From NCBI RefSeq assembly GCF_001571265.1, contig NZ_BCTL01000052.1, forward strand, positions 1 through 39,981: 39,981 nt of DNA. Direction: 5' to 3'. The notes under the pieces were generated by a model. That model was not told the origin of the DNA. It did no database searches and saw only the letters and a program-made list of their open reading frames with translations. The translations under genes were made by a program, and so were the position numbers. Below, in pieces: positions 24,530 through 33,304 of this stretch. Position 1 is the first letter of the stretch. The number at the start of each line of letters is the position of its first letter. This DNA is from Cedecea neteri NBRC 105707 = ATCC 33855. Lineage in GTDB: Bacteria; Pseudomonadota; Gammaproteobacteria; Enterobacterales; Enterobacteriaceae.

Positions 24530-25363
24530 ATGCGCGTTTCGCTAAACTATCTGCTGCTGGTGAGTCCCGCCGCGCTGATGATTGTAGTGCTGTTTCTCTA
24601 TCCTCTTGGATTTTCGCTGGTTGCCGCTTTTACCTCGGACGCCGGAGCGCTGACGTTACAGCACTTTGCCAAAGTGCTGTCGCTTTACTCGAACGATATT
24701 CTGTTTACGGTTTTCATCGTGCTGGTGTCGGTTGCGCTGCTGGCGGTGCTGTCGATTACGATTTCGGCGGTGATTACGCTGTCTTCATGCCGCCTGATTG
24801 TCCGGTTGCTGGGCGTGCTATACCGGCTGCCGCTGTTTATTCCGTTTATCGTTGCCGCGCAGATGATGCGCACGTTTCTCGCCAAAAACGGCCTGATGAA
24901 TAACATGCTGGTTGCCAGCGATCTGGTACAGCCGCTGGACACGATTTCCTGGCTCGGCTGGAAGGGGATCATCATTACCTTTGTCTGGAAGCAACTGGCG
25001 TTTGCCACCTTGCTTATTTGCGGGGCGATGGCTGCGCTGGAGCCTTCTCAGGTGCTGGCTGCCAGAAATTTAGGGGCTTCGCGAGTTCGCATTTTGTTCG
25101 ACATTATTTTGCCGCAGGTATTACCGGCCGTTGGCGTCGCGCTGGTGCTTTCGACCGTGGTGATGATGTCCGTTCTGTCCGTTCCGCTGATGATTGGCAC
25201 CGGGACGCCAACGATGCTGACCGTGGACATGGCATTCCGCGTGAACTCCTACAGCGATTATGCGGTGGCTAACGCGCTGGGCGTGATATCCCTGCTCATA
25301 TGTGGGGCGCTGTCCTGGTTTTATCTGCGCCACAGCCTGCGCCAGAAAGGAGGGGAGGCATGA
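24530..25363 (+). CDS. ABC importer permease 1 (spermidine/phosphonate-type), 277 aa
   Basis: This is a six-helix membrane protein with the EAA-like ATPase-docking loop around QVLAARNLGASRVRILFDIILPQV. Hydrophobic segments start at LLLVSPAALMIVVLFLYPLGF. The gene follows the SBP gene and its hairpin, and its stop overlaps the next permease start (ATGA at 25360-25363). The chain has normal length and no broken features. It belongs with the ATPase and the other permease as one importer. Confidence 0.92.
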   Translation: MRVSLNYLLLVSPAALMIVVLFLYPLGFSLVAAFTSDAGALTLQHFAKVLSLYSNDILFTVFIVLVSVALLAVLSITISAVITLSSCRLIVRLLGVLYRLPLFIPFIVAAQMMRTFLAKNGLMNNMLVASDLVQPLDTISWLGWKGIIITFVWKQLAFATLLICGAMAALEPSQVLAARNLGASRVRILFDIILPQVLPAVGVALVLSTVVMMSVLSVPLMIGTGTPTMLTVDMAFRVNSYSDYAVANALGVISLLICGALSWFYLRHSLRQKGGEA

Positions 25364-26175
25364 AACTGTTGAAAGGACGACTCGGCCTGCCACTGCAGGC
25401 GCTGCTGCTGGCCTTTATGCTGTTTGCGATGTTCGGCCCGCTGCTGAACCTGCTGATTTGGACGGTGGCGGAAAGCTGGTTTTATCCGCATACCTTGCCG
25501 AGCCAGTGGGGATTAAAGTACTGGTATCAGGTGTTTAGCCCGTACAGCGATGTTTCCGGCTCGCTGTTGACCAGCGTGTTCATTGCCGTGCTGTCGGTGC
25601 TGGTTTGCCTGTTGATATCGGTTCCCGCAGGGTACGCACTTTCCCGCAGGGCGATGCCGTTTCGGGTGATGTTTATGCTGCTGTTTTTGATCCCGCAGGC
25701 GTTTCCAAACCTGACGGTGTATATGAACATCGCCCGGCTGTTCTATCAGTGGGGGCTGAACGGCACGGTGGCGGGCGTGGTGCTGGTGCACAGCGTACAT
25801 GGCCTGATGTATTCGATATGGATCTGTGTGGCCGCTTTTTCGGCCATCGATCCGCTGCAGGCGCGGGCATCCCGCAACCTTGGCGCCGGGCCGCTGTTTA
25901 CCTTCTGGCGCATCGTGCTGCCGCAGGCTTTACCGGGGATCATGGCCGCCGGGATCTTCGTGTTCCTGGAATCGCTGGATGAGTTTACCGGCACCTTTTT
26001 CGTCGGTGCGCCGGATATCACCACGCTGCCGCTGCTGCTTTACAACGCCAGCATGTCCGGGAATTACCAGGTATCGTCGATTACCGCGCTGATTTTACTG
26101 GTGCCTTCGCTGCTGTTCATGCTGGTTATCCATAAGTTTATGCGACCGGAGATGCTGTCGAAGATGGGCAAGTGA
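25360..26175 (+). CDS. ABC importer permease 2, 271 aa
   Basis: The start is the ATG at 25360 (MKLLKGRLGLPLQALLLAF), which overlaps the preceding stop and follows an AGGAGGGGAGG site; a longer frame to 25300 is not needed. Six hydrophobic segments are present, and the EAA loop lies around QARASRNLGAGPLFTFWRIVLPQA. Together with the other permease it forms the channel. It is the last gene of the cluster, followed by a perfect hairpin at 26209-26235. Confidence 0.92.
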   Translation: MKLLKGRLGLPLQALLLAFMLFAMFGPLLNLLIWTVAESWFYPHTLPSQWGLKYWYQVFSPYSDVSGSLLTSVFIAVLSVLVCLLISVPAGYALSRRAMPFRVMFMLLFLIPQAFPNLTVYMNIARLFYQWGLNGTVAGVVLVHSVHGLMYSIWICVAAFSAIDPLQARASRNLGAGPLFTFWRIVLPQALPGIMAAGIFVFLESLDEFTGTFFVGAPDITTLPLLLYNASMSGNYQVSSITALILLVPSLLFMLVIHKFMRPEMLSKMGK

Positions 26176-26208
26176 TAGCGGGTATTGGCTACAATACAGA
26201 TAATTCCG

Positions 26209-26235
26209 GGCTGATAATGTTCTAGATTATCAGCC
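26209..26235. terminator. 10-bp perfect hairpin after the importer operon
   Basis: GGCTGATAAT (26209-26218) pairs perfectly with ATTATCAGCC (26226-26235) around a 7-nt loop. It has no T-run, so it may be a weak terminator or an RNA stabiliser. Confidence 0.5.
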
Positions 26236-26279
26236 TGAGGGTTATTAAACCCCGTTATTCCCCTGGTTTCGAGGCCTCT

Positions 26280-26582
26280 ATGAAGAAACGATATGCTTTC
26301 GCTGTAATCCCGGTATTACTGGTGACCTTTAGCAGTCTGGCCTCCTCGGAGGCGGCCTGGCAGCAACTGGACAAAGATGTACAAAAAAGCTGCCTCGCCA
26401 TTAGCGCGCTGCAGGAGAAAAAAATAGAAGGGAAGCGTACCGACTTCAGCGACGACGTTGGTTACTCGGCGGTGGTGATTTCAGGCAACTACAAGTTTAA
26501 GAACAGCCAGCCGGTGCCGGGCAAAGAGCTGTGCCTTTATAACCGCAAAAGTAAAAAGGCGAGTCTGGAACAGATGCAGTAG
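26280..26582 (+). CDS. Small secreted protein of unknown function, 100 aa
   Basis: I do not recognise this gene. It has a clear signal peptide (MKKRYAFAVIPVLLVTFSSL, cleavage after SSEA near residue 25). The mature part is about 75 residues, lysine-rich, with two Cys (near 38 and 86) that could form a disulfide. It lies in the 580-bp gap between the two ABC clusters, on the same strand as both. It could be a small periplasmic protein, but no domain is seen. Confidence 0.55.
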   Translation: MKKRYAFAVIPVLLVTFSSLASSEAAWQQLDKDVQKSCLAISALQEKKIEGKRTDFSDDVGYSAVVISGNYKFKNSQPVPGKELCLYNRKSKKASLEQMQ

Positions 26583-26685
26583 CATTTGAGCACGGTTAAA
26601 GAATATATCCCAGCAAAGACAATCTCTTTGAGCGACAGGCAGTTACCCCTCAGCGGGAAAGTTGCCTGTTTTATCTGGCGCAAAA

Positions 26686-26730
26686 CTGCCATTTTTCCGT
26701 CACGTTTCTGCCATAAACCCCTCCCATACT
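26686..26730 (+). promoter_or_regulatory. PhoB-box-like repeats and -10 element before the gpdQ operon
   Basis: Three 7-mers sit 11 bp apart: CTGCCAT (26686-26692), CCGTCAC (26697-26703) and CTGCCAT (26708-26714), with TTTT and GTTT in the 4-bp gaps and AAAC following. The Pho box is CTGTCAT repeated at 11-bp intervals with A/T-rich gaps, so the match is good though the 7-mers differ from consensus by one to three bases. CATACT at 26725-26730 lies 10 bp beyond and can serve as the -10 element, as in PhoB-activated promoters that lack a good -35. Confidence 0.7.
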
Positions 26731-26764
26731 GACTGACTTCTGACCCCTGACAGGTTTGCAGACA

Positions 26765-27640
26765 ATGGCAAAACGCCCCTGGCTTCCGTGGCTGATCCTT
26801 ACGCCATCTTTGATCTTTTTACTGCTCTTTACCTGGTTCCTGCTGATCCGCTCGGTGTACGACAGCCTGTTTGATACGCGTATAGCGGGCGATGCTGGCG
26901 CTTACGTGGGCATAGGCAATTATGTGCGCCTGTTCGCCGATGCGGTGTTCTGGAAATCGCTGGTGAATAACCTGTTTTATATCGTGCTGACCGTAATCCC
27001 GGGCGTGGCGCTCGCGCTGCTGCTGGCGGTTGCGCTGTGGGAAAACCACCGCGTTAACCGCTGGCTGCGGACGGCTTTCTTCTTCCCGATGATCATACCG
27101 ATGGTTAGCGCGGCGGCGCTGTGGCTGTTTATCTTTATGCCAGGCATGGGCATGCTGGATTACTACCTGGCGAAGCTGTTCGGGCCGATGAACAACAACT
27201 GGCTCGGGCGCAGCAACAGCGCGCTGTACGCCCTGGCGCTGATTGGCGTCTGGAAGTTTGCCGGTTATTACATGCTGTTCTTCCTCGCAGGATTACAAAG
27301 TCTGCCTGCCTCGGCGCGTGAAGCGGCGATCATGGAAGGCGCGACCTCAACGCAGGTGTTCTTCAAGGTCACGTTACCGCTGCTGCGCCCGACGCTGAGC
27401 TTTGTCATTACCACCGCGCTGATTTACTCCATAACCCAGATCGATCATGTCGCGGTGATGACGCGCGGCGGGCCGGATAACGCTACGACCGTACTGCTGT
27501 ATTACATCCAGAGCCTCGCCTGGGACACCCATGATTTAGGCAAAGCTTCCGCCGCCACCTTCCTGACGCTGGCCGGCCTGTTTGTCTTCTCGTTCGTTAA
27601 CCTCAAGCTGCTGGAAAGGGGGGTTCACCATGAGCGTTGA
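26765..27640 (+). CDS. UgpA-like ABC permease for glycerophosphodiesters, 291 aa
   Basis: This is the first gene of the gpdQ operon. The ATG at 26765 (MAKRPWLPWLILTPSLIF) is preferred to a TTG 9 bp upstream. It has six hydrophobic segments, and the EAA loop lies around ASAREAAIMEGATSTQVFFKVTLPLL. It follows the sugar/glycerol-phosphate permease pattern (UgpA, MalF C-terminal). The stop overlaps the next permease by 11 bp. The predicted ligands are glycerophosphodiesters, based on the gpdQ partner and the Pho-type leader. Confidence 0.88.
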   Translation: MAKRPWLPWLILTPSLIFLLLFTWFLLIRSVYDSLFDTRIAGDAGAYVGIGNYVRLFADAVFWKSLVNNLFYIVLTVIPGVALALLLAVALWENHRVNRWLRTAFFFPMIIPMVSAAALWLFIFMPGMGMLDYYLAKLFGPMNNNWLGRSNSALYALALIGVWKFAGYYMLFFLAGLQSLPASAREAAIMEGATSTQVFFKVTLPLLRPTLSFVITTALIYSITQIDHVAVMTRGGPDNATTVLLYYIQSLAWDTHDLGKASAATFLTLAGLFVFSFVNLKLLERGVHHER

Positions 27641-28517
27641 GTTTTCTGGGACCGTTGTCAACGCGCGTAGCGTCCCGCAGCCGCTGTGGTTGCGCCTGCG
27701 GAAATCAAAGGGCGTGACGCTCACCGTGCTGATGTGCTGCCTGGCCTTGCTGTGGGTTAGCCCGTTTGTCTGGATGCTTTCTTCAGCCTTTAGCGCCAGT
27801 ACCTTCGGCGAAGGCATGGCCTCGATATTGCCGCGCTTTCCCCTGACGCTGGATAACTTCCGCGATGCGTGGCAGAGCGCCGACTGGCTCAGTTTGTACG
27901 CCAATACGCTGATTTTCAGCTTCGGTACTTTCTTCGTGCAGCTCATCACCATTACCACCGCCGGATATGTTTTTGCCTGCCATGAATTTCGCGGCAAGCA
28001 GACGCTGTTCCTGCTGTTTCTGGTGCAGTTAATGATCATGCCGGTAGTGATGATGGTGCCGAACATGATGACGCTCAAAACCCTGGGGCTGCTCAATACG
28101 CTGACCGGGGTGATGATGCCGTATTTCACCTCCGCGTTCGGGGTGTTCCTGATGCGTCAGGCGTTTCTCGCCATCCCGAAAGAGCTGGAGGAGGCCGCGC
28201 TGATGGAAGGCTGCCGCTGGTGGCAGGTGCTTTACCGCGTGCTGCTGCCGATGTGCTGGCCGTCGGTGCTGGCTTTCGCCACCGTGAGCATTACCTATCA
28301 CTGGAACGAGTACCTGTGGCCGCTGATGATGCTCAACGACCCGGACAAACAGGTACTGACGGTCGGGCTGGTTTCGTTTGCTATGGGCGCCGAGTCCGGC
28401 GGCCAGTGGGGCACCATCAGCGCGGGTACCATTATGGTCTGCCTGCCGCTGATGCTCGCCTTTATCGCCTTCCAGAAGCAGTTTCTGCGAAGTTTTGGTT
28501 TTTCAGGTATCAAGTAA
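27630..28517 (+). CDS. UgpE-like ABC permease, 295 aa
   Basis: The start is the ATG at 27630, 11 bp before the stop of the upstream permease gene (a longer frame from 27582 would add 16 residues without reason). A hydrophilic start is followed by six membrane segments and the EAA loop ELEEAALMEGCRWWQVLYRV. The C-terminus is typical of the family (FQKQFLRSFGFSGIK, compare UgpE/MalG endings). The AAGGAG that begins at its stop codon serves gpdQ. Confidence 0.9.
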   Translation: MSVEFSGTVVNARSVPQPLWLRLRKSKGVTLTVLMCCLALLWVSPFVWMLSSAFSASTFGEGMASILPRFPLTLDNFRDAWQSADWLSLYANTLIFSFGTFFVQLITITTAGYVFACHEFRGKQTLFLLFLVQLMIMPVVMMVPNMMTLKTLGLLNTLTGVMMPYFTSAFGVFLMRQAFLAIPKELEEAALMEGCRWWQVLYRVLLPMCWPSVLAFATVSITYHWNEYLWPLMMLNDPDKQVLTVGLVSFAMGAESGGQWGTISAGTIMVCLPLMLAFIAFQKQFLRSFGFSGIK

Positions 28518-28528
28518 GGAGTTGAGTG

Positions 28529-29353
28529 ATGTTATTGGCCCATATTTCCGACACCCATTTCCGCAGTCAGAACCAGAAACTGTACGGCTTTATTGATATT
28601 AACGGCGGCAATGCTGACGTAGCCTCGCAGCTGAACGCCCTGCGTGAGCGCCCGGACGCGGTAATCGTCAGCGGGGATATCGTCAACTGTGGACGTCCGG
28701 AAGAGTACCAGGTCGCGCGCCAGGTGCTGGGCACCATCAAGTCGCCGCTTTATTTGATCCCCGGCAACCACGACGATAAGGCGCATTTTCTGGAGTACCT
28801 GCGCCCGCTTTGCCCGCAGCTGGGTCACGATCCGGAAAACATCCGCTATGCGGTGGACGATTTTGCGACCCGGCTGCTGTTTATCGACTCCAGTCTGGCC
28901 GGGCATTCCAAAGGCTGGCTGACCGAAAACACCGTGGCCTGGCTTGAAGCACAGCTAACGGCGGGCGGCGACAGGCCCACAGCCGTCTTTATGCACCATC
29001 CCCCTTTGCCGCTTGGCAACGCGCAAATGGACAAAATCGCCTGCGAAAACGGCCATCTGCTGCTCGATTTAGTCGCCCGTTTCCCGTCGCTGGTGCGCAT
29101 TTTTTGTGGCCACAACCACTGCCTGACGATGACGCAATATCGGCAGGTGACCATCGCCACGATTCCCGGCACGGTGCACCAGGTGCCGTATCACTTTGAG
29201 GACAGCCGCCCGTATTACGATTTGTCCCCACCGTCCTGTCTGATGCACCGCCAGGTAGGTGACCAGTGGGTGAGCTATCAGCATTCGCTGGCACACTATG
29301 CTGGCCCGTGGCTGTATGACGCGGCGATCAGCTGCCCGACGGATGAGTATTAA
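28529..29353 (+). CDS. gpdQ: Glycerophosphodiester phosphodiesterase GpdQ, 274 aa
   Basis: It is almost identical in layout to the Klebsiella (Enterobacter) aerogenes GpdQ (274 aa). All seven ligands of the two-metal site are in place with the same numbering: D8 and H10 (HISDTHF), D50 (SGD), N80 (PGNHD), H156 (FMHHPP), H195 and H197 (CGHNH). It hydrolyses glycerophosphodiesters to glycerol-3-phosphate and the alcohol, and is known to be permissive. The start is the ATG at 28529, not the GTG 3 bp before it, because the AAGGAG site is well spaced from it. It lies between the permease and ATPase genes of an importer, so imported diesters would be cleaved at once in the cytoplasm. Confidence 0.95.
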   Translation: MLLAHISDTHFRSQNQKLYGFIDINGGNADVASQLNALRERPDAVIVSGDIVNCGRPEEYQVARQVLGTIKSPLYLIPGNHDDKAHFLEYLRPLCPQLGHDPENIRYAVDDFATRLLFIDSSLAGHSKGWLTENTVAWLEAQLTAGGDRPTAVFMHHPPLPLGNAQMDKIACENGHLLLDLVARFPSLVRIFCGHNHCLTMTQYRQVTIATIPGTVHQVPYHFEDSRPYYDLSPPSCLMHRQVGDQWVSYQHSLAHYAGPWLYDAAISCPTDEY

Positions 29354-29358
29354 TCGCC

Positions 29359-30432
29359 ATGTTAAGACTGAATCACGTAAGCAAGCAGTTCGAAGGCAAA
29401 GCGGCGCTGAACGCGCTGTCGCTCAGCATCGAAGAAGGTGAATTTGTGGTGCTGGTGGGGCCCTCCGGCTGCGGTAAAAGTACGCTGCTGCGGATGCTGG
29501 CCGGGCTGGAAGAGGTCAGCAACGGTGAGATTTGGCTCCACGGTGAGAACATCACGTCGATGTCGCCGCGCGAGCGCAACTTCGCGATGATCTTCCAGAA
29601 CTATGCGCTGTTTCCGCACCTCACCGTACGCGACAACATCACGTTTGGCATGAAGATCCGCAAAGAAGACAAGGCCAGCTGGCAGCCGCGCCTGGAACAG
29701 GTGGCCGCAATGCTGCAGCTCGGCGAACTGCTGGACCGCAAACCGGCCAAACTCTCTGGCGGCCAGCGCCAGCGCGTGGCGATGGCGAGAGCCATTGTGC
29801 GTAATCCGCGCCTGTTTCTGATGGATGAGCCGCTCTCAAACCTGGATGCTCGCCTGCGTACCGAGGTGCGCGACAGCATCATGGCGCTGCACCATCAGCT
29901 CAAAACCACCACCATTTACGTCACCCACGATCAGACGGAGGCCATGTCGATGGCGGACCGTATTGTGGTAATGAACGGGGGCGTGGTGCAGCAGGTGGGC
30001 AAGCCGGAGCATCTTTATGCCCGGCCCGCCAACCTGTTTGTCGCCGGTTTTATTGGCTCCCCGGCTATGAATTTGGTTTCTCTGCCCTGTGAAGACGGCC
30101 GCATCCTGCCCGCGACGCTGAATCTGCCTTTGCCGTCCCCGGCGAGCGCGGAAAAGAACGTCTGGTTTGGTATCCGTCCGGAGCATATTACCGACAGGCC
30201 AGAGGAAGGGCACCTGACGCTGAGCGCGACGGTGCTGCAACGAGAACTGATGGGCGCAGATTACCTGCTCCATGTCAGCACACCCCTGGGGACGTTACGC
30301 TACACCCGCCGCCATCGCGGGGCGGTACCAGAAAAAGGCGATACGCTTACCCTCGGTTTTTCCTCATCGGATATTCACCTTTTCCACACAGACCTTCACC
30401 ACAACTTACACCAGGAGATTGACCATGTTTAA
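29359..30432 (+). CDS. UgpC/MalK-type ABC ATPase, 357 aa
   Basis: It has Walker A GPSGCGKST (about 34-42), signature LSGGQ (about 134-138), Walker B LFLMDEPLSNLD, and the switch HDQTEAM, followed by a C-terminal TOBE/OB-fold region with the motif WFGIRPEH typical of UgpC and MalK. It drives the UgpAE-like permeases. It starts 5 bp after gpdQ, and its stop overlaps the binding-protein start by 8 bp. Confidence 0.93.
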   Translation: MLRLNHVSKQFEGKAALNALSLSIEEGEFVVLVGPSGCGKSTLLRMLAGLEEVSNGEIWLHGENITSMSPRERNFAMIFQNYALFPHLTVRDNITFGMKIRKEDKASWQPRLEQVAAMLQLGELLDRKPAKLSGGQRQRVAMARAIVRNPRLFLMDEPLSNLDARLRTEVRDSIMALHHQLKTTTIYVTHDQTEAMSMADRIVVMNGGVVQQVGKPEHLYARPANLFVAGFIGSPAMNLVSLPCEDGRILPATLNLPLPSPASAEKNVWFGIRPEHITDRPEEGHLTLSATVLQRELMGADYLLHVSTPLGTLRYTRRHRGAVPEKGDTLTLGFSSSDIHLFHTDLHHNLHQEIDHV

Positions 30433-31747
30433 CCCCCTGATGCATAAATGGCGGGCGCTTGCCGTTTGCTGTTCGCTGGCCGTGAGCGGCGCAGCGCTGG
30501 CAAAAGAGAAAATTGATTTTATGTTCCCGGCGCCGGTTGACGGCAAGCTGACGATGGAGATGACCCGCGTCATCAAGGCGTTTAACGATTCTCAGCAGGA
30601 CGTTGAGGTGCGCGGTATTTTCACCGGCAGCTACGACACCACCAAAATTAAAGCGGAATCCGCACAGAAAGCCGGGCAGCCGCCGGCGCTGGTCATTATG
30701 TCGGCCAACTTCACCACTGACCTTGCGCTAAAAGACGAAATCCTGCCGATGGACGAGCTGTTTAAATACGGCAACCGCAAGGCGGGCGATTTCCTGATGA
30801 ACGACTTCTGGCCGGCCATGCACAAGAATGCGCAGGTGATGGGCGTGACTTACGCGATTCCGTTCCATAACTCCACGCCAATCCTGTACTACAACAAAAC
30901 GATGTTCGACCAGGCGGGCATCAAGCAGCCTCCGCAGACCTGGGCCGAAATGCTGGCCGATGCGAAGAAGCTAACCGACGCCAGCAAAGGGCAGTGGGGC
31001 ATCATGCTGCCGTCCACCAACGACGATTACGGCGGCTGGATCTTCTCCTCGCTGGTTCGCGCCAACGGCGGCAACTACTTCAACGAAAACTATCCTGGCG
31101 AAGTGTATTACGATTCACCGACCACCATCGGCGCGCTGCGCTTCTGGCAGAATATGGTTTACCGCGACAAAGTGATGCCGTCTGGCGTGCTGAATTCGAA
31201 GCAAATCAGCGCCGCCTTCTTTAGCGGCAAGCTGGGCATGGCGATGCTGAGCACCGGTGCGCTGGGCTTTATGCGAGAAAACAGCAAAGACTTTGATATG
31301 GAAGTGGCGATGATGCCCGCCAAAGAACAGCGCGCGGTGCCTATCGGCGGCGCAAGCCTGGTGAGCTTCAAAGGTATTTCCGATGCGCAGAAAAAAGCGG
31401 CTTATCAGTTCCTGACCTATCTGGTTAGCCCGCAGGTCAACGGCGCATGGAGCCGCTTCACCGGCTATTTCTCGCCGCTGAAAGCTTCTTATGACACGCC
31501 GGAAATGAAAGAGTACCTGCAGAAAGATCCGCGCGCACAAATCGCGCTGGATCAGCTGCAATATGCCCATCCCTGGTATTCGACTTATGAAACGGTTGCC
31601 GTTCGTCAGGCGATGGAAAACCAGCTGGCGGCGGTGGTGAATGACCAGAAAGTGACGCCGGAAGCCGCAGCGAAATCTGCGCAGCAAACGGCAGACAGCC
31701 TGATGAAGCCTTACGTCGAGAAAACGGCGTTGGCCGACGTGAAGTAA
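30425..31747 (+). CDS. UgpB-like periplasmic binding protein, 440 aa
   Basis: The start is the ATG at 30425 (MFNPLMHKWRALAVCC), inside the end of the ATPase gene; the longer frame to 30272 runs through that gene. A signal peptide (residues 1 to about 25, ending AALA) precedes a mature chain starting KEKIDFMFPAPVDGKL. It resembles UgpB-type family 1 binding proteins (KIKAESAQKAGQPPALV, IPFHNSTPILYYN, FMRENSKDFDMEVAMMP). It should capture glycerophosphodiesters in the periplasm. It ends the operon before a strong terminator at 31769. Confidence 0.92.
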   Translation: MFNPLMHKWRALAVCCSLAVSGAALAKEKIDFMFPAPVDGKLTMEMTRVIKAFNDSQQDVEVRGIFTGSYDTTKIKAESAQKAGQPPALVIMSANFTTDLALKDEILPMDELFKYGNRKAGDFLMNDFWPAMHKNAQVMGVTYAIPFHNSTPILYYNKTMFDQAGIKQPPQTWAEMLADAKKLTDASKGQWGIMLPSTNDDYGGWIFSSLVRANGGNYFNENYPGEVYYDSPTTIGALRFWQNMVYRDKVMPSGVLNSKQISAAFFSGKLGMAMLSTGALGFMRENSKDFDMEVAMMPAKEQRAVPIGGASLVSFKGISDAQKKAAYQFLTYLVSPQVNGAWSRFTGYFSPLKASYDTPEMKEYLQKDPRAQIALDQLQYAHPWYSTYETVAVRQAMENQLAAVVNDQKVTPEAAAKSAQQTADSLMKPYVEKTALADVK

Positions 31748-31768
31748 AATCCTCGCGTTTCCCTCCTC

Positions 31769-31793
31769 ACGGGCGGCTTTGCCGCCCGTTTTT
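31769..31793 (+). terminator. Strong Rho-independent terminator of the gpdQ operon
   Basis: ACGGGCGGC (31769-31777) pairs perfectly with GCCGCCCGT (31781-31789) around TTT, followed by TTTT. It is a 9-bp GC-rich stem with a T-run, 21 bp after the last stop of the operon. Confidence 0.85.
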
Positions 31794-31876
31794 CCGTGTT
31801 AAAAATCACTTTCTGACTATAACAGTTGTACAAAACAGCGTATTTTTAGCACTGTGTTATAGACAGGGAGCAGCGC

Positions 31877-33304
31877 ATGAAAAAGTACCAGCAGCTGGCA
31901 CAGCAGATCCTCGATCAGATTGCCCTCGGCGTCTGGCAGCCGGGCGATCGTTTGCCGTCGCTGCGCGAGCAGGTCGGCCACAGCGGGATGAGCTTTATGA
32001 CCGTCGGACACGCCTACCAAATGCTTGAAAGCCAGGGAGCAATTGTTGCCCGGCCACAGTCTGGCTACTACGTTGCGCCCCGGCCCGTAGCCCGCACCAC
32101 GCCGCCTGCGGTGCAGGTGACCCGCGCGGAAACCGTCGATATCAATACTTATATTTTCGATGTCCTGCAGGCGAGCACTGATGCCTCCGTGGTGCCGTTT
32201 GGCTCCGCGTTCCCGGATCCACGCCTGTTTCCACTTCAGGCCCTCCACCGTTCAATGGCGGCGGTCAGCAAAACGGCCACCGCCATCAGCGTGATTGAAA
32301 GTCTCCCGCCCGGTAACGAAGCGCTGCGCCACGCCATCGCCCAGCGCTATGCCCAGCAGGGGATGCACGTTTCACCCGACGAAATTGTTATCACCGCCGG
32401 CGCGCTGGAGGCGCTCAACCTCAGCCTGCAGGCGGTCACCGAGCCGGGTGACTGGGTGATTGTCGAAAACCCTTGCTTCTACGGTGCGCTGCAGGCGCTG
32501 GAGCGCCTTAGGCTTAAAGCATTGTCGGTTGCAACAGACCCGGTAAGCGGGATCGATCTCGACGCGCTGGCGCAGGCTCTGGCGGAATACCCGGTTAAAG
32601 CCTGCTGGTTAATGACCAACAGCCAGAATCCGCTGGGGGTGACGCTCCCACCGGAGAAAAAAGCGCAGCTGGTGAAGTTGCTGCAGGCTCATAACGTGAC
32701 GCTGATTGAAGACGACGTTTACAGCGAGCTTTATTACGGACGCGAAAGGCCACTGCCTGCCCGGGCGTATGACGCCCACGACATGACCCTGCATTGCTCC
32801 TCGTTTTCTAAATGCCTGGTGGCTGGGTTTCGCATCGGCTGGGTGGCCGCCGGGAAACACGCCCGTCGCATTCAGCAGCTGCAGCTGATGAGCACGCTGT
32901 CCACCAGTTCGCCGATGCAGCTGGCGCTGGTCGATTTTCTGGCTACCCGCCGCTATGACACGCACCTGCGCCGCCTGCGGCGACAGCTGGCAGAACGGAA
33001 ACAGCAGGCGTGGCAGACGCTGAACGATCTCTTCCCGCCGGAGGTAAAAATCCACCGCAGCGAAAGCGGCTATTTCCTGTGGATTGAACTGCCGGCAGGG
33101 CTGGACGCCAGCCTGCTTAACGAGCGGTCGCTGGCGCACAAGATAAGCATCGCCCCGGGGAAAATGTTCACTACGGGCAGAGCCTGGGATAACTATTTCC
33201 GCTTCAACGCCTCGTGGAGCTGGGGCGAAAGGGAGCGTCAGGCGGTAGTGACGCTGTCACGTTTAATCAAGGAATTGATTGAGGAACAACATGTACAAGA
33301 CTGA
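31877..33304 (+). CDS. ydcR: YdcR, MocR-type GntR regulator with aminotransferase domain, 475 aa
   Basis: It is very close to E. coli YdcR (for example MKKYQQLAQQ, QPGDRLPSLREQV, GMSFMTVGHAYQ, and the C-terminal half). An N-terminal winged helix (1-70) binds DNA; the rest is a fold-type I PLP domain with the Lys in SSFSKCLVAGFRIGW near residue 312. MocR proteins use PLP or an amino-substrate aldimine as a signal. In E. coli ydcR lies next to ydcSTUV-patD; here those four transporter genes are missing between ydcR and patD. Translation is coupled to the downstream GNAT gene (14-bp overlap). Confidence 0.93.
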   Translation: MKKYQQLAQQILDQIALGVWQPGDRLPSLREQVGHSGMSFMTVGHAYQMLESQGAIVARPQSGYYVAPRPVARTTPPAVQVTRAETVDINTYIFDVLQASTDASVVPFGSAFPDPRLFPLQALHRSMAAVSKTATAISVIESLPPGNEALRHAIAQRYAQQGMHVSPDEIVITAGALEALNLSLQAVTEPGDWVIVENPCFYGALQALERLRLKALSVATDPVSGIDLDALAQALAEYPVKACWLMTNSQNPLGVTLPPEKKAQLVKLLQAHNVTLIEDDVYSELYYGRERPLPARAYDAHDMTLHCSSFSKCLVAGFRIGWVAAGKHARRIQQLQLMSTLSTSSPMQLALVDFLATRRYDTHLRRLRRQLAERKQQAWQTLNDLFPPEVKIHRSESGYFLWIELPAGLDASLLNERSLAHKISIAPGKMFTTGRAWDNYFRFNASWSWGERERQAVVTLSRLIKELIEEQHVQD

